A stretch of DNA of 64,000 nucleotides from Bacteroidota bacterium (GTDB lineage Bacteria; Bacteroidota; Bacteroidia; UKL13-3). Of the stretch, positions 36,169 to 44,026 are shown one piece after another (position 1 is the stretch's first letter; each line of letters starts with the position of its first letter). The notes under the pieces are model-generated. The model was not told the DNA's origin and made no database searches. It saw only the letters and a program-made list of their open reading frames with translations. Both the position numbers and the translations under genes were made by a program. The DNA is taken from contig JAZKBU010000005.1 of the NCBI GenBank assembly GCA_040388375.1, positions 186,825 to 250,824 on the forward strand, given 5' to 3'.

Positions 36169-36302
36169 GGTTAACGTTTCGCTTATTTGCTTAGTTGCAG
36201 TGTGCGGAACGAAAATTTGTCGTGCTAAGATAGAAATGAAAGTGTAAAACAAATCTGAATTTAAGCGATTTAGCGGCAATTGAGCAAGACTACTTGTTAG
36301 GC
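36169..36302 (-). repeat. attC-like recombination site 2
   Basis: On the minus strand it begins GCCTAAC (complement of 36296-36302) and ends CGTTAACC, with an imperfectly self-complementary interior of 134 bp including CGCTAAATCGCTTA pairing with TAAGCAAATAAGCG. It is homologous along its length to the site at 37299-37428. Layout (RYYYAAC ... GTTNNNY, long imperfect hairpin) resembles integron attC sites. Confidence 0.55.
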
Positions 36303-36307
36303 ACAGT

Positions 36308-37291
36308 TTATTTTCCTAGCGAGGCTGTCGAAGGATTTATTGGGGCATTTTTTACTTCTTCAGATTCTCGCAGTCTAGCCAACATTAAACTCAATGACTT
36401 TAGCTTGTCTGTGCTTAATGTCAAATTAAGAGCGGTGCCTTGTGAACGAATATCAAAAACTCTTTTGTGTGTCTCAGAAAGAAATATTCCTTTAGAACCA
36501 CTTGTCAAAACGAAGCTTCCACCCATTTTACAAATTTGAGATGTCATGTATAAACCGTAACCAGAATTAGCCCATATATTTGATTCGTCAGCTTTTACGC
36601 CTGCATAAGCTTTACCAGATATACCTGGTTGAATAGCAAGCTTTACGGCATCAGTATCATTTAGAACACTTAAATAAGGATTCTGCATTAAACTTTGCTT
36701 CAGTCCAATTCCTCTGTCAAGTATAGCTAAAGATACCTTTTTCCTTTCCGGCCAATGTTGTGCGCAAAAGCCAAATTGATTCGATTCTGAATGTTCAACC
36801 ACATTTCGAAGAATTTCCCTGATTGAATACTGAAGAGTATCAAATAAATCACCTGAATCAGTTCTCGTTAATATGTGACTCAACGTAGTTGCTCTTCCAG
36901 TAAGGTATTCTCCAACAGGCTTACCTATTTTATCAGCATCTTTAATGATGTTATTACAGTAAAATATTTTAATTGGAATTGCGGTCAGGCTTTTTTCCCA
37001 ATTTGGATCAGCATCCCCATATTCAATTCCGATTGCTCTAAAAAATCCCATGTCAGCAGCTTCTTGCATTTTTTTAATATTTACTCCCGAAAATTTCCTT
37101 TCAGGCCTGTAATCTCTGAAATGCTTTATTTCACTGCTTAGAAATAACAATGTAAAGGGCTCCACTTTTCCAGCATTTTCAAAATCGAATACATATTCAT
37201 CCGTTTCCTCAAGAAACCACAGATCAATTATAAATTGAATTGTCTGCATGTTTGATGTCAATCTTGGTATTTTAATTGTCTGTTTTGTCAT
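36308..37291 (-). CDS. STAS-like plus GHKL-ATPase protein (anti-sigma kinase-like)
   Basis: A 327-residue cytoplasmic protein. The N-terminal ~120 residues resemble a STAS-like sheet/helix domain (EYVFDFENAGKVEPFTLLF). Residues 150-290 form a GHKL ATPase: N-box REILRNVVEHSE (158-169, Mg-binding N163), G1 box LDRGIGL (191-197), G2 box NSGYGLYM (242-249). A histidine-phosphoacceptor domain is missing, so it resembles SpoIIAB/RsbW-type protein kinases or ATP-binding regulators rather than a sensor kinase. The partner is unknown. The gene lies alone between two attC-like sites with its ATG 7 bp after a GTTAGGC, the standard geometry of an integron cassette. Confidence 0.75.
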   Translation of the reverse strand: MTKQTIKIPRLTSNMQTIQFIIDLWFLEETDEYVFDFENAGKVEPFTLLFLSSEIKHFRDYRPERKFSGVNIKKMQEAADMGFFRAIGIEYGDADPNWEKSLTAIPIKIFYCNNIIKDADKIGKPVGEYLTGRATTLSHILTRTDSGDLFDTLQYSIREILRNVVEHSESNQFGFCAQHWPERKKVSLAILDRGIGLKQSLMQNPYLSVLNDTDAVKLAIQPGISGKAYAGVKADESNIWANSGYGLYMTSQICKMGGSFVLTSGSKGIFLSETHKRVFDIRSQGTALNLTLSTDKLKSLSLMLARLRESEEVKNAPINPSTASLGK

Positions 37292-37298
37292 AAATTGG

Positions 37299-37428
37299 GC
37301 CTAACGTTTTGTAGCCTAGCGCTGTTGCTGATTGCGTGACATTAATTTGTTTTGCTAAGATAAATATTGAATGCGTAAAACAAAGTTCAAACACAGCGAT
37401 ATAGTGGCAATAGAGCCAAGGGCTGGGC
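37299..37428 (-). repeat. attC-like recombination site 1
   Basis: On the minus strand it ends CGTTAGGC (core, complement of 37299-37305) right before the ATPase gene, and begins near GCCCAGC (complement of 37422-37428, one mismatch from RYYYAAC). Interior arms TTTGTTTTGC and GCGTAAAACAAA pair. It shares the interior AATTTGT, TGCTAAGATA and GTAAAACAAA segments with site 2. Confidence 0.55.
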
Positions 37429-37456
37429 TATTGTTCTAAATTATAATGACAAATTA

Positions 37457-37681
37457 TTACTTAATCTTTTGACTAAGTCCTTGTAATGACCTTTGCATTT
37501 CTGATTGTCCAGTTAGTATTTGGGATAAGCCATTGTTTGCAATCTCAGCAAGAGTTGAGAGATAAATAGTTTGCAAATACTGAATATATAATTCAGGTTT
37601 TGTATTCCAATCAACCCCGAATTTCTGTTTAAAGGGTATTTTTTGTGCTTCAAAAGTTTTGTCAAAGTTAGATGTTGCCAT
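37457..37681 (-). CDS. Small hypothetical protein in cassette-like segment
   Basis: A 74-residue protein (MATSNFDKTFEAQKIPFKQK ... SQILTGQSEMQRSLQGLSQKIK). The C-terminal half is Q/S/L-rich and helical, possibly a short coiled coil. No signal peptide or membrane segment. No family recognised. It starts 14 bp after the DUF4145 gene in the same direction, so it is a likely operon partner, and it is followed by attC-like site 1. Confidence 0.6.
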   Translation of the reverse strand: MATSNFDKTFEAQKIPFKQKFGVDWNTKPELYIQYLQTIYLSTLAEIANNGLSQILTGQSEMQRSLQGLSQKIK

Positions 37682-37695
37682 GCGATTAAATTTAT

Positions 37696-38376
37696 TTATG
37701 AACGATTGTCTCTTTTGTCGATTGCTGCTTTTGCTCCTTCTGGAATTTTGAACGAATAAAAGTCGTCTATCTGTTTGGGTTGCGTAATTAATATGTCAGT
37801 AATGATATTTACAAAGCCGAATAGTTTATATGCGGCTTCTCTGTCATCAGTTAAATCAATTTGTCCTGGATGAACAGCATTATTGCCAATTACTCTAACG
37901 CTATCTAATGCTTTCTGCATTTTTTCAGGAAGCCCCTTCTTAACAAGGTTACCAATGTCCTCGTTAATATTTTCTCCTTTTTCACCAAGGTGTTTACAAA
38001 GCTTCTGAACCGCCAAACGAAGTAAGGCTGTTGCTCCTCTTGGAGAAAGCTCCACTATACCTCGTGCTTCTTCAAAATCTTTCTTAATATCATCTGGCAT
38101 ATCTGCGTTGGCAAGGGGAGCAGAGCCAGCAGTAGGGAATAACATCCTTCTTTCATCAGTGTGTCTGTTGTCAAGCCAAATTGTATGTTTTTGGCAATGT
38201 TTACACTGGGAAAAAACAAGCTCTGCAATATTGCCTTGCCATTCTTTTTGTCCTCCAGAGTTTGCTCTCTTTTTGTCATACTTGTCAGCATAGCTCCAAA
38301 TATGTTCAGAGTAAGCACCACAAATAGGGCAATTAAATGAACTTAACTCAAATTGTATCGGAGTGTATGGTGTCAT
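37696..38376 (-). CDS. DUF4145 domain protein with zinc ribbon
   Basis: A 226-residue protein. The N-terminus is a zinc ribbon (C16-P-I-C19 and C58-K-H-C61). Residues ~95-190 are the DUF4145 helical domain (IVELSPRGATALLRLAVQKLCKHLG ... LDSVRVIGNNAVHPG), a HEPN-related fold found alone in accessory regions or attached to restriction and other nucleic-acid-acting proteins. RxxxxH, the HEPN RNase motif, is not evident (RVIGNNAVHPG replaces it), so a catalytic role is uncertain. It is the first gene of a two-gene unit in the cassette-like segment. The conspicuous dyad at 38458-38495 lies ~80 bp upstream of its ATG. Confidence 0.82.
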   Translation of the reverse strand: MTPYTPIQFELSSFNCPICGAYSEHIWSYADKYDKKRANSGGQKEWQGNIAELVFSQCKHCQKHTIWLDNRHTDERRMLFPTAGSAPLANADMPDDIKKDFEEARGIVELSPRGATALLRLAVQKLCKHLGEKGENINEDIGNLVKKGLPEKMQKALDSVRVIGNNAVHPGQIDLTDDREAAYKLFGFVNIITDILITQPKQIDDFYSFKIPEGAKAAIDKRDNRS

Positions 38377-38457
38377 AATTTGTTAGTTTGTATTTTTTGT
38401 TTCATGGTATCTCGTTTTTTCAGCCTTGCCGGTAACTTATATATATGAATCATTTTA

Positions 38458-38495
38458 TTAGACTAATACAACCGTTTTAGGGTGTATTAGTCTAA
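38458..38495. promoter_or_regulatory. 13 bp perfect dyad upstream of the DUF4145 gene
   Basis: TTAGACTAATACA (38458-38470) and its exact complement TGTATTAGTCTAA (38483-38495) with a 12-nt spacer. No T run follows, so an operator or a cruciform fits better than a terminator. Confidence 0.45.
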
Positions 38496-38719
38496 CTCTC
38501 GTTACTCAAACCTATCTAAAAAATATATCCAAACAATAGCTTGCTTTTACTTGCTTATACAGACTTAGTTGTTTTGTTAAATAGTAAATAGTTGAAAATA
38601 AAATAAATAAAAGCCAAAGTAGTGTTTTTTGTTTAAGCATACCACCTGAAAAAAGAGTATTTATACTACTAAAAAAGGGTATTTCTACTACAGGTATTAA
38701 AAGGGCTTAATGTGTTTTT

Positions 38720-39125
38720 ATGCTCCCTCAGTTTTCAAGGTGCACCAAAAATAGTTTTTACATGCACCCTCAATTTCTATGGTATAGTAAAAATACTTTT
38801 TACATACTCCCTCATTTTTTAGGGAGTACCAAAAATAGTTTTTACATACTCCTCCAATTTTTAAGGAGTACCAAATTAAGGAGTTTCATATACCTTGAGT
38901 TTTTAAGGTGTAGTAAATTAAGTTGTTTCATGCTCCTCCGATTTCTAAGGAGTACTACATTAAGTAGTTTTATACACCTTCAGTTTTGAGGTAATAATAA
39001 ATGACGTTATTTTATACACCTCCAATTTCTAAGGAGTACCCAATTAAGTAGTTTCATACACCTTGGATTTTTAAGGGGCAATACATTAAGTTATTTAGTG
39101 CTCCTTCCATTTCTAAGGAGTATAG
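38720..39125. repeat. 42 bp tandem repeat array, about 10 copies
   Basis: Units begin at about 38720, 38763, 38804, 38847, 38888, 38931, 38973, 39015, 39057 and 39099 (spacing 41-43). Each has a small hairpin such as TACTCCT / AGGAGTA and a tail like ACCAAATTAAGTAGTTTCA. Copies are degenerate, with two alternating flavours (ACTCC and ACACC types). No spacers, so not CRISPR. Confidence 0.8.
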
Positions 39126-39146
39126 AATGGCATAATATCTTTTATT

Positions 39147-39227
39147 GAACCCTTTCAGGGTTCTCGTTCGTATTTTACTTTTTACCGTAGGTTTCACCTA
39201 CGGTTAGTCTATTTAACCCCTTCGGGG
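39147..39227. repeat. Three hairpins with TTC loops
   Basis: GAACCCT-TTC-AGGGTTC (39147-39163), ACCGTAGGT-TTC-ACCTACGGT (39184-39204) and CCCC-TTC-GGGG (39217-39227) share the loop but have unrelated stems. Confidence 0.65.
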
Positions 39228-39540
39228 TAGTGTATATGATGTGGTTTAATAATATAAGCATTCAACGAGTTAACCATTCAACCAATTAACAATCTTCCCT
39301 TCGGGGTTAGTCTGTATGGTGCGGTTCCACAATATAACCATTCAACCAATTCCCCCCTTCGGGGTTAGTTTATAAAATGCGGTCGAACAATATAACCATT
39401 CAACAAGTTAACCATTCAACCAATTAACAAATCCTCCCTTCGGGGTTAGTCTGTATGGTGCGGTTACACAATATAACCATTCAACAAGTTAACCATGCCA
39501 CCAATTAATAATTCAACCAGTTAACATGCCAACCAATTAA
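39217..39540. repeat. Tandem long repeat with CCCTTCGGGG and AACCATTCAAC units
   Basis: The sequence CCCTTCGGGGTTAGTCTGTA followed by TGGTGCGGTT, then ACAATATAACCATTCAAC and short AACCATTCAAC / CAATTAAC microrepeats, recurs at about 39297, 39355 and 39436 with a diverged copy at 39217. Confidence 0.7.
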
Positions 39541-39611
39541 CCCGTTCACAACCCAACCCATCAACCCAATAACAAATAATTAAAAATCACTTATCATTGC
39601 AATGAATCTAC

Positions 39612-41717
39612 ATGCAAGGCAAGTCGTTTTTAGAAACTCCCATAGAATATTTAAAAGGTGTTGGTGCGGCCAAGGCTGAACTGCTGCAAAAGGAGTTTGC
39701 TATTTTTACCTTTAACGATTTACTCTATTACTTTCCCTATCGCCACATTGATAGAAGTAAAATGTATCAGATTAGTCAGTTGGACGATACCATGCAGTAT
39801 GTGCAGTTAAAAGGTACCATTAACAATATAAAAACAGTAGGGCAGGGTGCGGCAGCGAGGCTAACAGCCACCTTAAACGATGGCTCCGGAAGTATTGAAC
39901 TTATTTGGTTTCAGGGGCAAAAATGGATAAGGGAAAGTTTAGTGGCCGGTAAACCCTATGTGGTTTTTGGTAAGCTAACCGAATTTAACAGGGCTTTTAG
40001 CATGGTACACCCCAGTATGGAAGACCCCACACAGGTAAATGAAAAGCTGTACATGAAAATGATGCCGCTTTACAATGCCAGCGAAAAAGCCAAAAAAAGA
40101 GGATTGGATACCCGAACCCTCATGAAGTTAACCAATACTTTGTTAACCGATACGCGTTTGCATATTGAAGAAAACTTACCTGAACCTATTATAGCCAAAC
40201 ATAAGCTGATAAGCCGCAAGCAAGCCATGATGCAGATTCATTTTCCCGAATCGTTTCAGCTATTGCATGCAGCCGAGCAACGTTTAAAGTTTGAAGAATT
40301 ATTTTTTAACCAGCTGCGTATATTACGCTATAAGCTAAAACGGCATGCCGTTTATAACGGCATAAAAATTACCAAAATAGGCGAGCATTTTAATGGTTTC
40401 TTTGCTAACCAATTGCCCTTTGAATTAACCAATGCGCAGAAACGTGTGTTAAAAGAAATACGTGCCGACATTCGCAGTGGCAAACAAATGAACCGCTTAA
40501 TACAGGGCGATGTGGGCAGTGGTAAAACAGTAGTAGCCTTAATGACCATGCTGATGCTGATAGACAACGGTTACCAGGCTACTATGATGGCACCTACCGA
40601 AATATTGGCTACACAACATTATGCTACCATAAAAAGTTTATTGGGCGATATGCCCATACGGGTAGAATTGCTTACCGGTTCGGTAACCAAGAAAAACAGG
40701 AAACCATTATTGGAGGATTTAAAAGCTGGAAAAATACATATACTCATTGGTACCCATGCATTGATAGAAGATGCGGTGGAGTTTAACCGATTAGGCATTG
40801 CCATTATTGATGAACAACACCGTTTTGGGGTGGAGCAACGGGCTAAGCTCTGGAAAAAAAACCAGCACCCGCCACATATATTGGTAATGACGGCTACACC
40901 CATTCCGCGTACTTTGGCTATGACCTTGTATGGCGATTTGGATACCAGTATGATAGATGAATTGCCCGCAGGGCGTAAGCCTATTAAAACCATTCATAAG
41001 TACGATAATAACCGATTAGAAGTATATGGCTTCATCAGAAACGAAATACAAAAGGGCCGACAGATATATATTGTATACCCCTTAATAGCAGAAAGCGAAA
41101 AGCTTGATTTTAAAAACCTGGCCGAAGGTTACGAAAGTATTTGCAGGGAGTTTCCTTTACCGCAGTATGCTGTAAGTATGGTACATGGTAAAATGAAAGC
41201 AGCGGAAAAGGATTTTGAAATGCAGCGTTTTGTAAAGGGACAAACCAATATAATGGTGGCCACTACGGTTATAGAAGTAGGCGTAAATGTACCCAATGCC
41301 AGTGTAATGATTATAGAAAGTGCGCAACGTTTCGGGCTTTCGCAGTTGCACCAGTTACGGGGCAGGGTAGGGCGTGGTGCCGAGCAAAGTTATTGTATAT
41401 TAATGACCGATTTTAAAATAAGCCAGGATGGAAAACTCCGCATGAAAACCATGGTAGAAACCAACGATGGCTTTAAAATAAGTGAAGTAGATTTACAGTT
41501 GCGCGGTCCGGGCGATATGGAGGGTACTATGCAAAGTGGCGTATTGGATTTACGCATAGCCAGTATAGTTGATGATAAAGATATATTGGAAACAGCCCGA
41601 AAGGAAGCACAGTTAATTTTAGAAAACGATAATACCCTTGAAAAACCCGAACATATATTATTAAACCAATACTTAATGTTATACAGACAAACCAATAAGT
41701 GGGGAGCGATTAGTTGA
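39612..41717 (+). CDS. recG: ATP-dependent DNA helicase RecG
   Basis: RecG remodels stalled replication forks and branch-migrates Holliday junctions. The 701-residue protein starts METHIONINE-QGKSFLETPIEYLKGVG at 39612; an ATG 10 bases earlier is out of frame. Residues ~50-170 form the wedge/OB domain (VQLKGTINNIKTVG, LNDGSGSIELIWFQGQKW). The helicase core has Walker A QGDVGSGKT (298-306), Walker B variant DEQH (400-403) followed by RFGVEQRAKLW, TATPIPRTLA, and motif VI QLRGRVGRGAEQSYC. Length is standard. It is rightward, single, behind the repeat region. Confidence 0.96.
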   Translation: MQGKSFLETPIEYLKGVGAAKAELLQKEFAIFTFNDLLYYFPYRHIDRSKMYQISQLDDTMQYVQLKGTINNIKTVGQGAAARLTATLNDGSGSIELIWFQGQKWIRESLVAGKPYVVFGKLTEFNRAFSMVHPSMEDPTQVNEKLYMKMMPLYNASEKAKKRGLDTRTLMKLTNTLLTDTRLHIEENLPEPIIAKHKLISRKQAMMQIHFPESFQLLHAAEQRLKFEELFFNQLRILRYKLKRHAVYNGIKITKIGEHFNGFFANQLPFELTNAQKRVLKEIRADIRSGKQMNRLIQGDVGSGKTVVALMTMLMLIDNGYQATMMAPTEILATQHYATIKSLLGDMPIRVELLTGSVTKKNRKPLLEDLKAGKIHILIGTHALIEDAVEFNRLGIAIIDEQHRFGVEQRAKLWKKNQHPPHILVMTATPIPRTLAMTLYGDLDTSMIDELPAGRKPIKTIHKYDNNRLEVYGFIRNEIQKGRQIYIVYPLIAESEKLDFKNLAEGYESICREFPLPQYAVSMVHGKMKAAEKDFEMQRFVKGQTNIMVATTVIEVGVNVPNASVMIIESAQRFGLSQLHQLRGRVGRGAEQSYCILMTDFKISQDGKLRMKTMVETNDGFKISEVDLQLRGPGDMEGTMQSGVLDLRIASIVDDKDILETARKEAQLILENDNTLEKPEHILLNQYLMLYRQTNKWGAIS

Positions 41718-41976
41718 TTGAGGATTGCGGATTTGTGAATTATGATTCTTGAATTATGATTTTTGAATTATAAAAAATCACACATCACAAATCCGAAATT
41801 ACAAATGCAATTGATGAGTTTAACGAATAAATAAATAATATTGAAAAAAAATCATACATCCGAAATCAAAAATGTAATTTTATGTTTGAAGTATAATAAT
41901 GAAATAAAAATATTGAGTTTTAATAAAATCACAAATTCGAAATCCAACATCACAAATCCAATATCATAAATCACAA
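41718..41976. repeat. Microrepeat spacer with ATCACAAATCCGAAAT motifs
   Basis: The 259 bp between recG and the DUF1569 gene consist largely of degenerate copies of AATCACAAATCCGAAATT, first in inverted (GGATTTGTGA) then direct orientation, running right up to the next ATG (ATCACAAATG). Confidence 0.6.
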
Positions 41977-42441
41977 ATGAATTTTCACCAATTTCCCGAT
42001 ATAGATTTTACTGCATTGCGCAAAGAGTTACATGCAGAAACACCTGCCACCTTTGGCAGCATGAATGCCCAACAGATGATAGAGCATTTGAGTTTAATTT
42101 ACGATTATATACTTTCTGACCTTACCATTACTATATTAACACCCGAAGAGAAGATAGAAAAAGTGAAGAAACTGTTTTTATGGTCAGTAGGTGGGTTTAA
42201 GCAAGGCGTAGTAAACGACTTTACCCGTACCTTATCGTTTGAAACAAAACACCCCAATATAGAGGTAGCCATTGGCGAATTTGAAAAACGCCATTATCTG
42301 GTTGCGGATGTATTAGCCCAACAAAAGGTAGAGGGTAAAACCCACCCTGTATTTGGCTTATTAAATAACGAAGAGTGGCTGCAGTTTTTTACCAAACATA
42401 CCTGGCACCACTTTAATCAGTTCGGTTTAGTGAGCCTTTAG
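41977..42441 (+). CDS. DUF1569 / DinB-like protein
   Basis: A 154-residue cytoplasmic protein that fits the four-helix DinB-like superfamily (DUF1569). The metal-ligand pattern is present: TFGSMNAQQMIEHLSLIYDY gives the first histidine (about 37) and HTWHHFNQFGL near the C-terminus the others. DinB-like proteins include metal-dependent thiol transferases, but no activity is assigned to this subgroup. Monocistronic; its start is embedded in the microrepeat spacer. Confidence 0.8.
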   Translation: MNFHQFPDIDFTALRKELHAETPATFGSMNAQQMIEHLSLIYDYILSDLTITILTPEEKIEKVKKLFLWSVGGFKQGVVNDFTRTLSFETKHPNIEVAIGEFEKRHYLVADVLAQQKVEGKTHPVFGLLNNEEWLQFFTKHTWHHFNQFGLVSL

Positions 42442-42555
42442 GCCAAAAGTTCCATTTTTTATCTGTCTATAAATCAGCTATAAATATTTTTTTTAGGGAG
42501 TATTGTAACAAAAATTACCTGTTCACGTATTAACCAACAAAAAAAGAAAACATCT

Positions 42556-43956
42556 ATGAAAAAATTAATACTAGTAAGCACTTTATTCCTGGTTGGATTA
42601 ATGCTTAGCGCACAAAACAAAATAGCTTTAGCTGACTTTACAAAAATTACTGTACCAGCCAATTTTGAAGTAAAATTAGCCCAATCAACAAGCAATCAAA
42701 TTGAGTTTTCGCAAGATCAAATAAAAAGATACAATGCCACCTACTTGGAGAAAGGTTTTAAAGTAGAGAACGGAACTTTAACTTTTAACTTAGGTGAGTT
42801 TAACTCCGCTTTACCCGTAGAAGTAACTATTTATAGCAACAACCTACAGGAAATAAGACTAGAAGGAAACGGACAAATAGGCATGGCTACCGATAGTGTA
42901 TTTAAAGTACCCAGCTTAAAAGTATATGCAGACGGAGCCACCAAAGCCGACCTTTATTTAGAAGTAGATAAATTAGTAGCTGAAATAAACGGAGCCAGTA
43001 AATTAGTAATTGACGGAAAAGCAACTGAAGCTAAATTAGAAGCTACAGGTGCATCGAAAATAGAAGCATTGGGTATGGCTTTTGAAAACCTGGATGCAGA
43101 AGCCAGTGGTGCTTCAAAAATAAGAGCTACTGTAAAAAATAATTTAAAAGTATCAGTAAGCGGCTTATCGAAAATGGAGTATGCCGGTAACCCTAAAAAT
43201 ATAGAAAAAGAAGTAAGCGGTGGTGCCAAGTTAGAGCAAACAAATGAAGATGAGAATAGTGGAAGTATAAGTGCCGGTGTTGATATTAATAAAGGAAGAA
43301 AACACCGCAATAAAAAACGCAGCACCAATATGGAAACTGCCTTTGGAGGAATAGAAATAGGTGTGGGTGGTTTAGTTACCCCTGATATGAATACTACTTT
43401 AGCTGCCTCAAACAAAAACTTGGAAACAAATTTTGGTAGCTCATGGCGTTTTGCTATCAACTTTGGCGACTGGGATATTCCAATTGTAAAAGGTCGTTTA
43501 GCATTTACTACCGGTTTAGGTCTTAGCTTTGACCACTACGGTTTTAAAAATAAAGATTCTGTAATAAGCGATAACAGCAAACAACTTGCTTTTGATGCGC
43601 CCGCAGCTACTTTATCAACCAACCGCTTAAGCCAGTTTAACTTAACTTTACCATTATTGCTTAAATACAATAGCAATTACAATAAACACGATAACCGTTT
43701 TTATGTAGCAGCAGGTGTTATAGTAAACTACTCAGTAACCAACAGCATTTACACTGAATACAGCAAAAACGGAATTGATTATGAAAACCGTGCAAGTGGC
43801 GACTTTTTTGTAAACCGTTTACGTGCCGATGCAACAGTAAGAATAGGTTACAGCTTTGCCAGTGTATTTGTTAACTATGGTTTGGTTCCTTTGTTTGAAA
43901 CCGCAAACGTGGCCGATACAAGAACCATTCAAACAGGTATAGCTTTTAATTTTTAA
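42556..43956 (+). CDS. DUF2807 beta-helix fused to an outer-membrane barrel
   Basis: A 466-residue exported protein with a signal peptide (MKKLILVSTLFLVGLMLSAQ). Residues ~22-230 form a DUF2807 (putative auto-transporter adhesin, head GIN) domain with a tell-tale repeating pattern of ANGASKLVIDGKATEA, ATGASKIEALG, ASGASKIRATVKNN and GLSKMEYAG. A basic linker (KGRKHRNKKRS, about 247-257) precedes a C-terminal ~200-residue domain with PorT-like outer-membrane barrel strands (WRFAINFGDWDIP, RFYVAAGVIVNYS, RIGYSFASVFVNYG) ending AFNF. The fusion suggests the DUF2807 helix faces the periplasm or surface from a barrel anchor. Not seen as an operon; a terminator follows. Confidence 0.8.
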   Translation: MKKLILVSTLFLVGLMLSAQNKIALADFTKITVPANFEVKLAQSTSNQIEFSQDQIKRYNATYLEKGFKVENGTLTFNLGEFNSALPVEVTIYSNNLQEIRLEGNGQIGMATDSVFKVPSLKVYADGATKADLYLEVDKLVAEINGASKLVIDGKATEAKLEATGASKIEALGMAFENLDAEASGASKIRATVKNNLKVSVSGLSKMEYAGNPKNIEKEVSGGAKLEQTNEDENSGSISAGVDINKGRKHRNKKRSTNMETAFGGIEIGVGGLVTPDMNTTLAASNKNLETNFGSSWRFAINFGDWDIPIVKGRLAFTTGLGLSFDHYGFKNKDSVISDNSKQLAFDAPAATLSTNRLSQFNLTLPLLLKYNSNYNKHDNRFYVAAGVIVNYSVTNSIYTEYSKNGIDYENRASGDFFVNRLRADATVRIGYSFASVFVNYGLVPLFETANVADTRTIQTGIAFNF

Positions 43957-43973
43957 TAAAATAAACAATAAAG

Positions 43974-44002
43974 AAAAACGAAACTCAAACAGTTTCGTTT
44001 TT
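43974..44002 (+). terminator. Intrinsic terminator of the DUF2807-barrel gene
   Basis: A perfect 12 bp stem (AAAAACGAAACT / AGTTTCGTTTTT, loop CAAAC) followed by a T run. Confidence 0.88.
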
Positions 44003-44026
44003 TTTTGCTTTACAGTGTAGTGTATT

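Larger units (their letters stand above)
38377..39611. other. 1.2 kb non-coding repeat region before recG
   Basis: No credible gene. From left to right: a 13 bp dyad, a transition with AAAAAGAGTATTT-type motifs, about ten copies of a 42 bp tandem repeat, three short hairpins, and three to four copies of a longer repeat with CCCTTCGGGG. The only long open frame (38720-38989) arises because 42 is a multiple of 3. Confidence 0.8.

Noticed and set aside
36169-37428. Complete integron with intI
   Set aside because: No tyrosine recombinase gene is present in the window; only attC-like sites are seen.
37696-38376. HEPN-type RNase toxin
   Set aside because: The DUF4145 domain lacks an evident RxxxxH catalytic motif and the small downstream ORF is not a recognised antitoxin.
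38720-38989. 89-residue ORF made of 14-residue repeats
   Set aside because: A by-product of the 42 bp tandem repeat; no start context, no signal or domain, and the frame breaks in later copies.
38720-39125. CRISPR-like array
   Set aside because: Units are contiguous without unique spacers, are degenerate, and no cas genes are present.
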